64,000 nt of DNA from Butyrivibrio sp. YAB3001 (GCF_900112195.1 NZ_FOKR01000012.1:84782-148781), one strand, 5' to 3'; counted from the stretch's first letter, positions 8,549-17,953 are shown. Notes: generated by a model from the sequence alone, not told the origin. Numbers and translations: made by a program.

Positions 8549-9541
8549 ATGAAGCTGTTAAAGGTATGCCCGATTCTTGCAGGGATCGTGGTTGTTACAA
8601 TAGCATTATCGCTTGTTTCCTTTGTGCTTGAAGGGAGTACCTATTCAAGCTATCAGGGTGAAGTGGATTATTCCAAGGTGCCTCATTTTGCTTTGGTTTT
8701 CAAGGGGGCTTCTGAAGGAATTTATCCATGGAGCAGGGTAGAAAATGAAGCAGAGGACATGATGGCATCTGCTGATGTTACTGTGGAAGTGGCTACAGAT
8801 GAAGGTGCTTGGGAGATATCGGATTCAAACGAGGAAACGAGCTTAGACATAAGCGGCAATGCTGCATTGGAACTTTCAGACGTATCGGCTAATGATATTT
8901 CCGGTAATTCTGTTTCTGATAATGATGCAGACAGGACTTATGAGCTTGTACCTGTCACGGAAGAATATTTTGATGATGCATTGTTTATTGGAGATTCTCG
9001 TACTGTTGGTCTTTCTGAGTATTGCAAGCCTCTTGATGAGAGAGCGACATTTTATGCCAAGGTTTCACTTACAATTTATGGTGTTATGACCAAAGAATTT
9101 GTAAAGAGTGGAGATAACAAGATTTCAGTTGAGCAGGCTCTTTCTGAGAACCAGTTTGGCAAAATATATATAATGCTTGGACTTAACGAGATTGGAACCG
9201 GTACTGCTGAGACTTTTGCAGAGGAGTATTCCAAGGTTATTGACAGAATAAGAGAGTTACAGCCGGATGCGCTTATTTTCATACAGGGAATAATGCATGT
9301 AAGTGAGAAGAAGAGCAGTAGCGACAAGTACTTTAACAATGAAAAGATAAATGAGAGAAATGAAGCACTCTCTCAGCTTGCAGATAATAAGACTATTTTT
9401 TATATAGATATGAACGAGGCTGTTGATGATGAGAATGGTAATCTGATAAAAGATTTATCGTTTGATGATGTTCATTTGAAAGCTTCATCGTACGAAAGAT
9501 GGTATAATTATCTTTTAGAACATGGAATTATTAAGGATTGA
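8549..9541 (+). CDS. Membrane-anchored SGNH/GDSL-family hydrolase or acyltransferase
   Basis: The 330-residue protein has one N-terminal membrane anchor (about residues 7-27). A low-complexity Asp/Ser/Asn linker (about 88-130) carries repeated DISGN-type units, and a catalytic domain follows. FIGDSRTVG holds the candidate nucleophile Ser150, and DDVH (306-309) gives the Asp-His pair; the oxyanion block appears as MLGLNEIG. Such proteins accept acyl groups from an MBOAT partner or remove them from glycans. It starts 18 bp after the MBOAT gene, so the two almost certainly work as a surface acyl-transfer pair. Whether it transfers or hydrolyses cannot be read from sequence. Confidence 0.87.
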   Translation: MKLLKVCPILAGIVVVTIALSLVSFVLEGSTYSSYQGEVDYSKVPHFALVFKGASEGIYPWSRVENEAEDMMASADVTVEVATDEGAWEISDSNEETSLDISGNAALELSDVSANDISGNSVSDNDADRTYELVPVTEEYFDDALFIGDSRTVGLSEYCKPLDERATFYAKVSLTIYGVMTKEFVKSGDNKISVEQALSENQFGKIYIMLGLNEIGTGTAETFAEEYSKVIDRIRELQPDALIFIQGIMHVSEKKSSSDKYFNNEKINERNEALSQLADNKTIFYIDMNEAVDDENGNLIKDLSFDDVHLKASSYERWYNYLLEHGIIKD

Positions 9542-9550
9542 GGCGATTAT

Positions 9551-9781
9551 ATGGCAAGAGAAATGGTTTTTAAGATGGAAAGACCAGGTCTTTTAAAAGA
9601 AGGGGATAAGGTTACTGTCACGGAAGGTGTTCTTCCAAGTAACTATTATTACACGATTTATCCATCACTGGCTATGTCAGGGAATTTTCCGTTCAGAGAA
9701 CGAATGCTTGAACGCGAGGGAGTAGTTACCAAGGTGGAGGAAAACTCACGAGGGTATTATGTAACTGCTGTGTTTGGATAA
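9551..9781 (+). CDS. 76-residue conserved-looking hypothetical protein
   Basis: A short protein starting MAREMVFKMERPG, 9 bp after the SGNH gene and in the same operon. It is soluble, with no signal peptide or membrane segment. It reads as a small beta-rich domain (alternating hydrophobics around KVTVTEGVLPS and GVVTKVEENSRGYYVTAVF), possibly a KOW/SH3-like barrel. I do not recognise a named family. The full-frame codon use and operon position support it being real. Confidence 0.75.
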   Translation: MAREMVFKMERPGLLKEGDKVTVTEGVLPSNYYYTIYPSLAMSGNFPFRERMLEREGVVTKVEENSRGYYVTAVFG

Positions 9782-9832
9782 CCAGAGAACTTAACGAGAA
9801 TAACATACAACAAATTATGGGAGGACACTAAA

Positions 9833-10207
9833 ATGCAGTATATTTCAACAGACAAGGCACCGGCAGCAATCGGACCATATTCACAGGCTATCAAGGCAGG
9901 AGATTTTCTTTATGCTTCAGGGCAGATACCGATCAACCCTGCAAACGGTGAGATAGAGGGAACAACAATTTCAGATCAGGCTGACAGAGTCTGCAGAAAT
10001 ATAGGAGAGATTTTAAGCGCAGCAGGAACAGATTATGAGCATGTAGTAAAGACAACATGTTTCCTTGCTGAAATGGCTGATTTCGGAGCATTTAATGCTG
10101 TTTATGAGAAATATTTCACTGGAAAACCTGCAAGAAGCTGTGTTGCAGTAAAACAGCTTCCTAAGAATGTTCTTTGCGAAGTGGAAGTTATAGCTTATTT
10201 AGGATGA
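9833..10207 (+). CDS. ridA: RidA/YjgF-family enamine/imine deaminase
   Basis: Cytoplasmic trimeric enzyme that hydrolyses reactive 2-aminoacrylate and related enamines released by PLP enzymes. At 124 residues it has the standard size. The key residues are visible: Tyr16 in IGPYSQA, Arg101 in KPARSCV and Glu116 in VLCEVEVIA, equivalent to the substrate-binding Arg and Glu of E. coli RidA. The ATG has a good ribosome binding site (GGGAGGACACTAAA). It lies 51 bp after the preceding small gene and is followed by a long hairpin. Confidence 0.93.
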   Translation: MQYISTDKAPAAIGPYSQAIKAGDFLYASGQIPINPANGEIEGTTISDQADRVCRNIGEILSAAGTDYEHVVKTTCFLAEMADFGAFNAVYEKYFTGKPARSCVAVKQLPKNVLCEVEVIAYLG

Positions 10208-10226
10208 TTATATTGTTCATGATTAA

Positions 10227-10297
10227 TAATCACATGTGAACTTTACTTGTTGTATTAAATTAAATTTGCAACAAGTAAAGGCAATATGTGGTGATTA
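10227..10297 (+). terminator. Long hairpin after ridA
   Basis: A perfect 12-bp stem, CTTTACTTGTTG (10241-10252) with CAACAAGTAAAG (10269-10280), sits inside a second imperfect pair, TAATCACAT (10227-10235) with ATGTGGTGATTA (10286-10297). No long T-run follows directly, so this is either a weak terminator or a processing/stability element between ridA and the next gene. Confidence 0.5.
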
Positions 10298-10336
10298 TGC
10301 TATATTTGTATTTAACTAATAGTCTGTGGGGTGGGA

Positions 10337-11386
10337 ATGAAAAAAAGATTTTTAATATGTTTCATGGCTGCCACTTTTTTACTATCCGGTTGTGGGAGTC
10401 TTGCCGGAAGGCACAATATTGATTCCGGTTTTGCTTATATAGAAAGCCATGACTATGATAGTGCGATGGAAAGCTTTACTGCTGCTGAGGAAAAGGGCGA
10501 AGATGCATGTCTTATCCACAGAGGAAAAGGCATTGTATATGTAGCTACAGGTGATTATCAGGCAGCGGCTGACGAGCTTATGGCTTCTTTGCATGCAGAT
10601 GAAGGAATAGTTGATGATATGGATTTTGACACCAACTACTATCTGGCAGAGGCTTATTATAAGCTTGGCGAATATAATAAAGCCAAAGAAGTGTATGATG
10701 CAATTTTAGGGCTTCGCAGTAAAGATGGAAATGCATTTTATCTGCGAGGTGTATGTGAGCTTGCTTCAGGCAATCACGACGGGGCATATTCTGATTTTAC
10801 CAAGGCAATATCATTAAATGCCAAGGATTATTCAATGATCATCATGATCTATAAATCCCTGAATGAGTATGGATATAATGATGAGGCAGTGAATATCCTT
10901 CAGACAGCTATGGATAATGGCAGCGCATTTATGACCAATTATGAAAAAGGGCAGATTTCTTTTTATCTTGGTAATAATGCTGAGGCTCAGAGTTATCTTG
11001 AGGCAGCGCGAAGTGAGCGCGACCAGGAAAAAGAGCCTGTGATTTTGATGCTTGGACAAACAGGAGAAAAGCAGGGGGATTATAACTATGCTATTAGTGT
11101 CTATAAGACCTATTTAAGTGAGAACCCTGCGAGTGCGTTGATCTACAATCAACTGGGTATGTGTCAGATAAAGCAAGGGGATTATTCGGCTGCTATTCAG
11201 TCTTTTCAGTCAGGCATTGATGTTGGTGATCAGGCATATATAAAGGCATTAAGATTAAATCAGATAACGGCCTATGAATATAAGGGTGAGTTTGATACAG
11301 CAAAGTCGCTTATGGATGCATATTTACAGGATTATCCGAGTGACGAAGAAGCTGAAAGAGAGAATATTTTCCTTTCAACAAGATGA
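10337..11386 (+). CDS. TPR-repeat lipoprotein
   Basis: The first residues form a lipoprotein signal peptide: MKKRF, a hydrophobic core, and the lipobox LLSGC with the lipidated Cys19. The rest is a run of about eight tetratricopeptide repeats with the usual A/G-Y-A spacing (such as YKLGEYNKAKEVYDAIL and YKTYLSENPASALIYNQLG). The protein would sit on the outer face of the membrane as a protein-interaction scaffold. I chose the ATG at 10337; a GTG at 10331 would add only two residues. No partner is obvious; the flanking genes are ridA and the lyase operon. Confidence 0.87.
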   Translation: MKKRFLICFMAATFLLSGCGSLAGRHNIDSGFAYIESHDYDSAMESFTAAEEKGEDACLIHRGKGIVYVATGDYQAAADELMASLHADEGIVDDMDFDTNYYLAEAYYKLGEYNKAKEVYDAILGLRSKDGNAFYLRGVCELASGNHDGAYSDFTKAISLNAKDYSMIIMIYKSLNEYGYNDEAVNILQTAMDNGSAFMTNYEKGQISFYLGNNAEAQSYLEAARSERDQEKEPVILMLGQTGEKQGDYNYAISVYKTYLSENPASALIYNQLGMCQIKQGDYSAAIQSFQSGIDVGDQAYIKALRLNQITAYEYKGEFDTAKSLMDAYLQDYPSDEEAERENIFLSTR

Positions 11387-11395
11387 AGAAGTGAG

Positions 11396-11430
11396 ACAGG
11401 ATTCGGAAACGTTTCCTGTTTTTTCTTATT
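11396..11430 (+). terminator. Terminator after the TPR lipoprotein gene
   Basis: A short stem, ACAGGA (11396-11401) with TCCTGT (11414-11419), is followed by a T-rich run (TTTTTTCTTATTTTT). It separates the lipoprotein gene from the polysaccharide-lyase operon. Confidence 0.6.
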
Positions 11431-11448
11431 TTTAATTGGGAGAGAGGC

Positions 11449-13632
11449 ATGAATGATAAGCAATGTACATTAGTAAGTGATTATTATAGCATAGTGACAG
11501 ATTGCAAATCCTACGACAGATATCCTAATATCACAGACAGAGAAAAATGGGATGCATTACCTCTGGAACTGAAAAATGAGCTGGTTAAAAGAGGTGAGGA
11601 TGCGCAGAAAGAAGAATGGACACAGCTAACCATTTCTGATTTTAGAGAGTTCTTTAAGACCGGAAATCGGGTAAGGTTTGAAGAGAAATATTTTCCCAGA
11701 AGACGTAAGCTGAATAAGCTTGTGATGGCTGAATGCGTTGAGAATAAGGGAAGATTTGTGGATGACATATTAGACGGACTTTACCTCATTCTTGAAGAAA
11801 CAACCTGGTGCTTACCGCCTCATAACAGCTACAAAAGGGATGCTAAGCAGGAAAATATACCTGATGTTACAAGGCCTATAATAGACCTGTTTCAGGCTGA
11901 GAGCGGGGCTGAGGTGGCGTTTGCGGAATATTTGATGCGACCTGTTTTTGCAGAGATCAGCCCGTATATAAGTGATTATGTGAATGAAAGATTAAATTCA
12001 CGTATATTTGAGCCGTATCTTAAACAGCATTTCTGGTGGATGGGAAATGGTTCAGAACCTATGTGCAACTGGACACCCTGGTGTACTCAAAATGTATTGA
12101 TTGCAGCTCTTACAAGAAAAAACGGCTTTTTTACCACACATGAGAAGATGATTTTTATGAAAAAAGCAGCGAGATCCTGTGACTATTTTCTTGATGGCTA
12201 TGGAGAGGATGGCGGATGTAATGAGGGCGCGCAGTATTACAGCCATGCAGGACTGTGTCTTTTTGGATGCCTTGAGCTTATTAGCGGTGCCTGCGATATG
12301 GAGAAAAGAAGTTATGCCGAGATTTCTGATGATGGTAGCGTAATAATCCATGGTGTGCAAGAAAAAGTGCATGGTTATGAACAAGCTGCGTTGGAGACTG
12401 ACCATAGAATTGATAGTAAAGAAAACTTTTATGTAGATGAAAGTAGTGAATGTTTCGGCGCTGTATTCAAGGAACCGATAATAAGAAACATAGCAAACTT
12501 TATAGTTAAGATGCATGTTGCTGGTGATTATTACATAAATTTTGCGGATTGCAGCGCACATCCCGGAAGACGATCTGCAAGAGAGTTTCTCTTTGGAAAA
12601 GCAGTTGGAGATGAGGTGCTCTCAAGCTTTTCTGCTGAGGATTTCAGGTCAGAATCAATGGGAGAGAGACTTTTGGATGATGAGATAAATCTCTTTTACC
12701 ACTGTATGCAGGCATTTGCCTATGAGGAAATGATGAATTTCCCAAAGACTACCATGCTTGGTGAGGATGCCTGGTTTGAAAGCATGGGGCTTATGGTGGC
12801 AAGAGATGACACCTTTGTTCTTGCTGCAAAAGCAGGTAACAATGCTGATAGTCATAATCACAACGATGTAGGTTCTTTTACAATCTATAAAAATGGTAAG
12901 CCGTTTATTATTGACCTTGGAGTTGGGACTTATACACAAAAGACCTTTTCAGACAAGCGATATGAGATATGGACAATGCAGTCGCAATTTCATAATGTTC
13001 CGACATTCGTGAAATGTGGAAAAGATGATTCTGCAAATGAATCAGGAGCGGATGAGATCCTGAATCAAATCCTCGAAAATATGGGCAGGGATGCGGCATC
13101 TGATGTCTATGATAGCCGTATTGTTATGCAAAAAGATGGTGAAAACTATAGCGCAGGTAGTGTTGTGTGTATTTTAGATGGTGATGGTACAGAGACAGAA
13201 CAGACTAATAGTGTTAACGAAAATGCAGCAGGAGAAAAGATAACAGTATCAAGCCTAAAAATGGATATTTCCGGAGCATATTTTGAAGATGAAAATGATA
13301 CCGGGAAACAACATTATAATAGGAAAGTTTCCTTATATAAAGGAGAGAAAATTGTGGTAGAAGATGAATATGATGGGGATATGCCGTTTGTTGCAAGCCT
13401 TATGACATATGGAGAACCTGTTGTAGAAAAGTCTGACGAGGAAATGGTATTTGGTGTTAGAGAGACTTCTTTGGGAGAGGTCGGAAAAATTGTGATTTCC
13501 GGCGCGGAGAGCTTTTTGGTGCAGAAATATCCTATAACTGATGAGAGACTTAAAAGTGCATGGAAACATGAAGTGTATAGGATATTGATCAGGGGGAAGG
13601 AAAAGGAAAAACTAAAAATGTGCTTTGAGTAG
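11449..13632 (+). CDS. Heparinase II/III-like polysaccharide lyase
   Basis: The 727-residue protein has an N-terminal alpha/alpha-toroid region (about 60-400) and a C-terminal beta-sandwich. The family signature NADSHNHNDVGSF spans residues 465-477, with His469 and His471 in the catalytic/metal region, followed by IIDLGVGTYT. Members cleave uronic-acid polysaccharides by beta-elimination, leaving a 4,5-unsaturated uronate at the new end. No signal peptide is seen, so it should act on imported oligosaccharides in the cytoplasm. It is followed by a GH88 gene whose known substrates are exactly such unsaturated products. The specific polymer (glycosaminoglycan, alginate-like or plant-derived) cannot be assigned. 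Confidence 0.88.
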   Translation: MNDKQCTLVSDYYSIVTDCKSYDRYPNITDREKWDALPLELKNELVKRGEDAQKEEWTQLTISDFREFFKTGNRVRFEEKYFPRRRKLNKLVMAECVENKGRFVDDILDGLYLILEETTWCLPPHNSYKRDAKQENIPDVTRPIIDLFQAESGAEVAFAEYLMRPVFAEISPYISDYVNERLNSRIFEPYLKQHFWWMGNGSEPMCNWTPWCTQNVLIAALTRKNGFFTTHEKMIFMKKAARSCDYFLDGYGEDGGCNEGAQYYSHAGLCLFGCLELISGACDMEKRSYAEISDDGSVIIHGVQEKVHGYEQAALETDHRIDSKENFYVDESSECFGAVFKEPIIRNIANFIVKMHVAGDYYINFADCSAHPGRRSAREFLFGKAVGDEVLSSFSAEDFRSESMGERLLDDEINLFYHCMQAFAYEEMMNFPKTTMLGEDAWFESMGLMVARDDTFVLAAKAGNNADSHNHNDVGSFTIYKNGKPFIIDLGVGTYTQKTFSDKRYEIWTMQSQFHNVPTFVKCGKDDSANESGADEILNQILENMGRDAASDVYDSRIVMQKDGENYSAGSVVCILDGDGTETEQTNSVNENAAGEKITVSSLKMDISGAYFEDENDTGKQHYNRKVSLYKGEKIVVEDEYDGDMPFVASLMTYGEPVVEKSDEEMVFGVRETSLGEVGKIVISGAESFLVQKYPITDERLKSAWKHEVYRILIRGKEKEKLKMCFE

Positions 13633-13657
13633 GGTGCATGAAAAGGAAGGATGGGGT

Positions 13658-14824
13658 ATGAGAAATATTGAGATTGGCAGTTTTGATGAGGAATGGGTAA
13701 GCGAAGCTCTTGACCGAATTTCTTCAAAGATGGAAACGGTAGTGTCAAGGAATTTGGGGAAGATACCATATACGACGGATGATAATGGAAGATTTGATGA
13801 TCGTTCAGACAAAAAAGATATTTGCTGGTGGACAAATGGCTTCTGGGGTGGTGAGTTATGGCAGTTGTACAAGCTGACTCAACTGGATCTTTTCAAAGAA
13901 GAAGCCATTAAAGTAGAAGAAAAAATGGATGCTGCATTCATGGATTACAATGGAATGGATCATGATGCAGGCTTTCGCTGGCTTCCTACATCAGTTATCA
14001 GATACAAGCTTGATAAAAACAGTGAGTCAAAAAACAGAGCACTTCTTGCCACAGCTAATCTGGCGGGCAGATTTAACTTAAATGGCAACTTTATAAGAGC
14101 GTGGAATGACTGGGGAGATGATAGAGACACCACTGGATGGGCGATTATTGACTGCATGATGAATCTTCCTCTTTTGTATTGGGCATCACGAGAACTTGGA
14201 GATCCGAGATTTAAGGCGATTGCTACAGCGCATGCGGATACTGCCATGAAGTATTTTATAAGGGAAGATGGCTCAGTTAGGCATATTATAGGCTTTGATC
14301 CTGCTACAGGTGAGTTTGTGAGAGAATATGGCGGCCAGGGATATGAGGAAGGTTCATCCTGGACAAGAGGGCAGAGCTGGGCACTGTATGGATTTGCGTT
14401 AAGTTATCTTTTTACATGTGATAAAAAATACCTGGCGACTGCAATTAAAGTTGCGGATTATGTTATAAGCGAGATTCCGGAAACATTTCTTGTTCCGGTG
14501 GATTATAGGGAGCCTTTTGACGTGAATATTGAAGATTCAACAGCTGCGGCTATTACTGCATCAGGATTGATTGAACTGGCAGGTATATTAAAAGAAGGCG
14601 ATGAGGCATTAGCAAAGAAATATCTTGATACGGCGCTAAAACTACTAAAAACGCTCCATGAAAAGAGATGTGATTATACCTTGGACAGAGATAATATTCT
14701 TTTAAAATGTACAGCAGCTTATCATGATAGCAGGCATGAATTTGCAATCATCTATGGGGACTACTACTATATTGAGGCACTTATGAAATTAAAAGGTATT
14801 GATCTTCCGATTTTTACTGTGTGA
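13658..14824 (+). CDS. GH88 unsaturated glucuronyl/uronyl hydrolase
   Basis: Enzyme of 388 residues that removes the 4,5-unsaturated uronic acid left by polysaccharide lyases, by hydration of the double bond. The two conserved aspartates are visible: Asp103 in MDHDAGF and Asp165 in WAIIDCMMNL. The aromatic-rich (alpha/alpha)6 barrel motifs WTNGFWGGELW and SSWTRGQSWALYG are also present. The ATG at 13658 is preferred because GGAAGG lies 7 bp upstream; an in-frame TTG at 13625 overlaps the lyase gene. No signal peptide, so it acts in the cytoplasm. It links the upstream lyase to the downstream DUF2264 protein in one operon. Confidence 0.93.
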   Translation: MRNIEIGSFDEEWVSEALDRISSKMETVVSRNLGKIPYTTDDNGRFDDRSDKKDICWWTNGFWGGELWQLYKLTQLDLFKEEAIKVEEKMDAAFMDYNGMDHDAGFRWLPTSVIRYKLDKNSESKNRALLATANLAGRFNLNGNFIRAWNDWGDDRDTTGWAIIDCMMNLPLLYWASRELGDPRFKAIATAHADTAMKYFIREDGSVRHIIGFDPATGEFVREYGGQGYEEGSSWTRGQSWALYGFALSYLFTCDKKYLATAIKVADYVISEIPETFLVPVDYREPFDVNIEDSTAAAITASGLIELAGILKEGDEALAKKYLDTALKLLKTLHEKRCDYTLDRDNILLKCTAAYHDSRHEFAIIYGDYYYIEALMKLKGIDLPIFTV

Positions 14825-14843
14825 AAAGAGTTGAGGGAAAACG

Positions 14844-17060
14844 ATGAAATTTGAACCTAAGCATTTGGATTATGAGCTTAGCCCATATACAGGGCTTACA
14901 AGGGAGAGCTGGATAGAGGCTGCAGAATATCTTCTTGGCGGTATATTTGATAATATAAGCAGTATTGAAGCACCGGTTGTTATGCCAAGATACGAGACGG
15001 AAGTTACATATCCATCTAAAGATGCGCCAATGTGGCGAAAAAAGGCAGAAGTATTTGAGGGGCTTTGCAGATCTTTTTTTATCGCGGCTCCTTTAATCCA
15101 TATAAAACCGGAACTTGAGCTTAATGAAATATGCATTCGTGAATATTATAAGAAACAGGTGCTTGAGGCTGTTACTGAAGGCGCGCCTAATTATGTTCTG
15201 AATTATTCGGAAATGCGTGCTCTGGATAAGAGCAACAACCCGACGGCATGCTATCAGCAGACTGTTGAAACTGCTGCGCTTGTTATCTGCCTGTGGCTTT
15301 GCAGAGAAGAATTATGGGATACATACTCTAAAGAGGAAAAAGACAGAATTGCAGCGTTTTTGTCAGATTTTGCCCATGCCAATACCGTACCTCAGAACTG
15401 GCGACTTTTTAATATGCTTGATCTTGCATTTCTTTATATGAATGGATACGAAATTGATGAGGATATAATGCGTGATCATGCACAGAATATTCTCGCGTAC
15501 TACGTTGGCGATGGCTGGTACAGAGACGGGCAATCTTTTGACTATTATTCGTGTTGGGCATTTAATATGTACACTGCAATCTGGAATAATTGGTACGGTT
15601 ATGAAAAAGAACCATATATTGCCGCTAAGTTTGAGCAGAACTCAAATGAGCTGATGAAGACTTACCCTGACTTTTTTGATAGCGATGGATTTACCAATAT
15701 GTGGGGCAGAAGTGGCATATACAGAAATGCTGCAACAAGTGCATTTGACGGCAATCTTCTGATGCAAAATAACACAGTTGATCCGGGACTTGCCAGAAGA
15801 ATCTGTTCGGGATCACTGCTTCAGTTTTTTACAAGGGATGACTTTCTATGGAAGGGTGTACCGACACTTGGTTTTTATGGACCGTTTGTACCACTTGTTC
15901 AGGGGTATTCCTGCGCTGAGTCTCCAATGTGGCTTGCGAAAGCTTTCTTATGCCTTCATTTACCTGCAGATCATCCTTTCTGGACGGCAAAAGAGAATAA
16001 TGGAACCTGGGAAAAGCTTTCTGAACGTGAAACAAAGGTGACTACATTAAATGGACCTGCGCTTTGTTTTGCTAACCATAAGGCGAATGGGATAACTGAA
16101 CTTAGAACCGGTAAAGTAGTTAAAGATAAGAATGACAGGCATGGAATATGGAATTATTCCAAGCTTGTTTATAATACGAAATTTCCATGGGAGTCAATGC
16201 CTGAGGGGAAAAACTTTAGATTTTCTCGGAAGAATAATCGAAATGGTGATATAAAGAGTAGCATTAAAAAAATAGAAGAAATAGATTCTAACACTGGCTA
16301 TGTTGAGTCGCAACAGTATGTACTGGAGTACATAAACACAGGTATTCCGGAATTGGAAAATGTTGTAAACAAGGAATCTTCTGAAGGGGGAGATACGGTT
16401 TTACAATCTGGAAGGAACATGAGGCTTCCGGGTATTACTCCTAATGTCACATTCTGGCATGGTGAGAATAATGATGTTTTATATCGAAGGCAGTTTTTTG
16501 AGTACGAAATGGAAACTGAAGATCATTGGAGAACAGCTATAAACCTTGCTGATTTTGTCGTTCCTTATGGAACTATCAGAGTTGATAAAATAAGAATGTA
16601 CAGAAGGCCTCTTCGCATCACATTGGGAGCGTTTGGTTTTCCTGATAATGGCACTGATATAGAATTCAAGGAAAAAGATGGATACAAGGCTGCAATCTTA
16701 AAAGGACATGATCACATGGGAAAAGAAAAGCAGCTTGCTTTAACCATAATGGATGGCTGGACTGATATTAAGCTGATAAAAAGCACTGGAACAAATCCAG
16801 ACAGCGAAAAGTCTATAGTTCTTTATGCCGAGACTATAAGAGAAAAGCAGTATGGCTACGAACCTTATATAATGATATCGCAAGTTATAACTAAGGAGGA
16901 TTTGTCTGAATTTGATGAAGATGATATTTTTCCTGTTGTTAACATTGAATATACTGATACGCAGAAATGCGGTGGTTATGGGCCTGTCACTATCAGTTTA
17001 AAGGACGGAAGTGTAAAAAATATCGATTATGAAAAGCTTGAATCGCATATGGAATTATAA
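14844..17060 (+). CDS. DUF2264-family protein, probable uronate-polysaccharide processing
   Basis: The 738-residue protein starts with the family opening SPYTGLTRESWIEAAEYLL. A large tryptophan-rich helical toroid follows (for example QNWRLFNMLDLAF, then DGQSFDYYS), then a beta-rich C-terminus (about 400-738). DUF2264 proteins commonly sit in carbohydrate-degradation loci and share the toroid-plus-sandwich layout of lyases, but I know of no firm activity for this one. There is no signal peptide. It lies 19 bp after the GH88 gene and is the third enzyme of the operon. A second lyase or hydrolase specificity on the same oligosaccharide is a reasonable inference. Confidence 0.82.
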   Translation: MKFEPKHLDYELSPYTGLTRESWIEAAEYLLGGIFDNISSIEAPVVMPRYETEVTYPSKDAPMWRKKAEVFEGLCRSFFIAAPLIHIKPELELNEICIREYYKKQVLEAVTEGAPNYVLNYSEMRALDKSNNPTACYQQTVETAALVICLWLCREELWDTYSKEEKDRIAAFLSDFAHANTVPQNWRLFNMLDLAFLYMNGYEIDEDIMRDHAQNILAYYVGDGWYRDGQSFDYYSCWAFNMYTAIWNNWYGYEKEPYIAAKFEQNSNELMKTYPDFFDSDGFTNMWGRSGIYRNAATSAFDGNLLMQNNTVDPGLARRICSGSLLQFFTRDDFLWKGVPTLGFYGPFVPLVQGYSCAESPMWLAKAFLCLHLPADHPFWTAKENNGTWEKLSERETKVTTLNGPALCFANHKANGITELRTGKVVKDKNDRHGIWNYSKLVYNTKFPWESMPEGKNFRFSRKNNRNGDIKSSIKKIEEIDSNTGYVESQQYVLEYINTGIPELENVVNKESSEGGDTVLQSGRNMRLPGITPNVTFWHGENNDVLYRRQFFEYEMETEDHWRTAINLADFVVPYGTIRVDKIRMYRRPLRITLGAFGFPDNGTDIEFKEKDGYKAAILKGHDHMGKEKQLALTIMDGWTDIKLIKSTGTNPDSEKSIVLYAETIREKQYGYEPYIMISQVITKEDLSEFDEDDIFPVVNIEYTDTQKCGGYGPVTISLKDGSVKNIDYEKLESHMEL

Positions 17061-17176
17061 ATTTTTTATTAGATACAAAAAATTTATAACCCGCGTAACT
17101 AGCGTATTTTTGGGCATAAAATGCATATAAAAAAGACCAAAAAACAAGAATTGATTTTCCAAAAAACAAAATGTAC

Positions 17177-17204
17177 TTGCACTGGTGAAAAAATTGAGTA
17201 TAAT
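17177..17204 (+). promoter_or_regulatory. SigA-type promoter of the small secreted protein gene
   Basis: TTGCAC at 17177-17182 and a perfect TATAAT at 17199-17204 are spaced by 16 bp. Transcription should start near 17211, exactly at the beginning of the 5' hairpin described next. Confidence 0.78.
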
Positions 17205-17211
17205 AAAAGTC

Positions 17212-17238
17212 AAAGCGATTAAAAAAATAAATCGCTTT
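17212..17238 (+). promoter_or_regulatory. 5'-terminal mRNA hairpin
   Basis: AAAGCGATT (17212-17220) pairs perfectly with AATCGCTTT (17230-17238) around a 9-nt A-rich loop, starting within a base or two of the predicted transcription start. Such 5'-end stem-loops are known to protect mRNAs from decay, which fits a highly expressed gene. Confidence 0.6.
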
Positions 17239-17271
17239 ATATTAACTCATTCATATGAAGGGAGAAAAGTT

Positions 17272-17916
17272 ATGAGCATTAAATTTGCAAAGAGAATTCT
17301 TGCTATTACACTTGCTGCTAGCATGATGGTAGTACCTGTTGTAGCAGGAGCAACAACTGATGAGCCTACATCAACTCAGGAAGAGACAACTGTAGTTGCA
17401 GCTGCATCAGCTGGGAGACAGGAAGCTGCAGCAGCTGTAGAAGCACCTACTAACACAGTAGCTGGTGTTGTATCAACATTCGCTGGTTCCTACAGAGTAA
17501 AGAGACTTAACGGTTTCGCTATCAGAACAAGCCTTGCTGACTTCAGAACACTTGCTGGTCTTAAGGCAGGTCAGACACCTTGGGTAAGAGCATATGACAT
17601 CACAGCTAAGACAAGCCCAGCTGCATTCGCAAGCATCGACGCAGTTGTTGCACAGTTAGGTGGTAAGGTTGTTGGAGCTATCAACGTTGATCTTGGTATC
17701 CTTGATGGTGGCAAGTTCGCACAGCTTCCTAACACAGTATCAGCTCGTGCATCAGTTGGTATCCCTGGCGCAAACGCTAACAAGAGATATGTTGTTGTAG
17801 CTGTATATCCAGGCGGAGAGACAGAAGTTATCGAAGATCTTGATACAGTACTTGGAACATTCTCATTCAACATTCGTGGCGGCCTTGCTGCATACGCACT
17901 TGTTGAGATTGGCTAA
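17272..17916 (+). CDS. Small secreted protein, probably very abundant
   Basis: The 214-residue protein has a classic signal peptide (MSIKFAKRILAITLAASMMV through VAGA) and an Ala/Thr/Val-rich linker. A compact domain of about 150 residues follows (SYRVKRLNGFAIRTSL to the end) that I do not recognise. The ATG at 17272 follows AAGGGAGAAAAGTT; an upstream in-frame extension would begin before the transcription start. Codon choice is strongly biased (TTC, AAC, GGT, GCT, ATC), as in tuf and rpsL here and unlike its neighbours. With its own strong promoter, 5' hairpin and terminator, this points to a major surface or secreted product. It lies at the edge of the polysaccharide locus but need not belong to it. 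Confidence 0.85.
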   Translation: MSIKFAKRILAITLAASMMVVPVVAGATTDEPTSTQEETTVVAAASAGRQEAAAAVEAPTNTVAGVVSTFAGSYRVKRLNGFAIRTSLADFRTLAGLKAGQTPWVRAYDITAKTSPAAFASIDAVVAQLGGKVVGAINVDLGILDGGKFAQLPNTVSARASVGIPGANANKRYVVVAVYPGGETEVIEDLDTVLGTFSFNIRGGLAAYALVEIG

Positions 17917-17953
17917 TTTAGTTAATTTCGATTGCCAGAATAATGAATTAGAC

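Noticed and set aside
12052..12561. 169-residue minus-strand frame within the lyase gene
   Set aside because: It lies wholly inside a recognised family domain and shows no motif or ribosome binding site.
13314..13835. 173-residue minus-strand frame opposite the lyase/GH88 junction
   Set aside because: The plus-strand genes are well supported on both sides; the antisense frame has low-complexity Ser/Phe/Leu content and no start signals.
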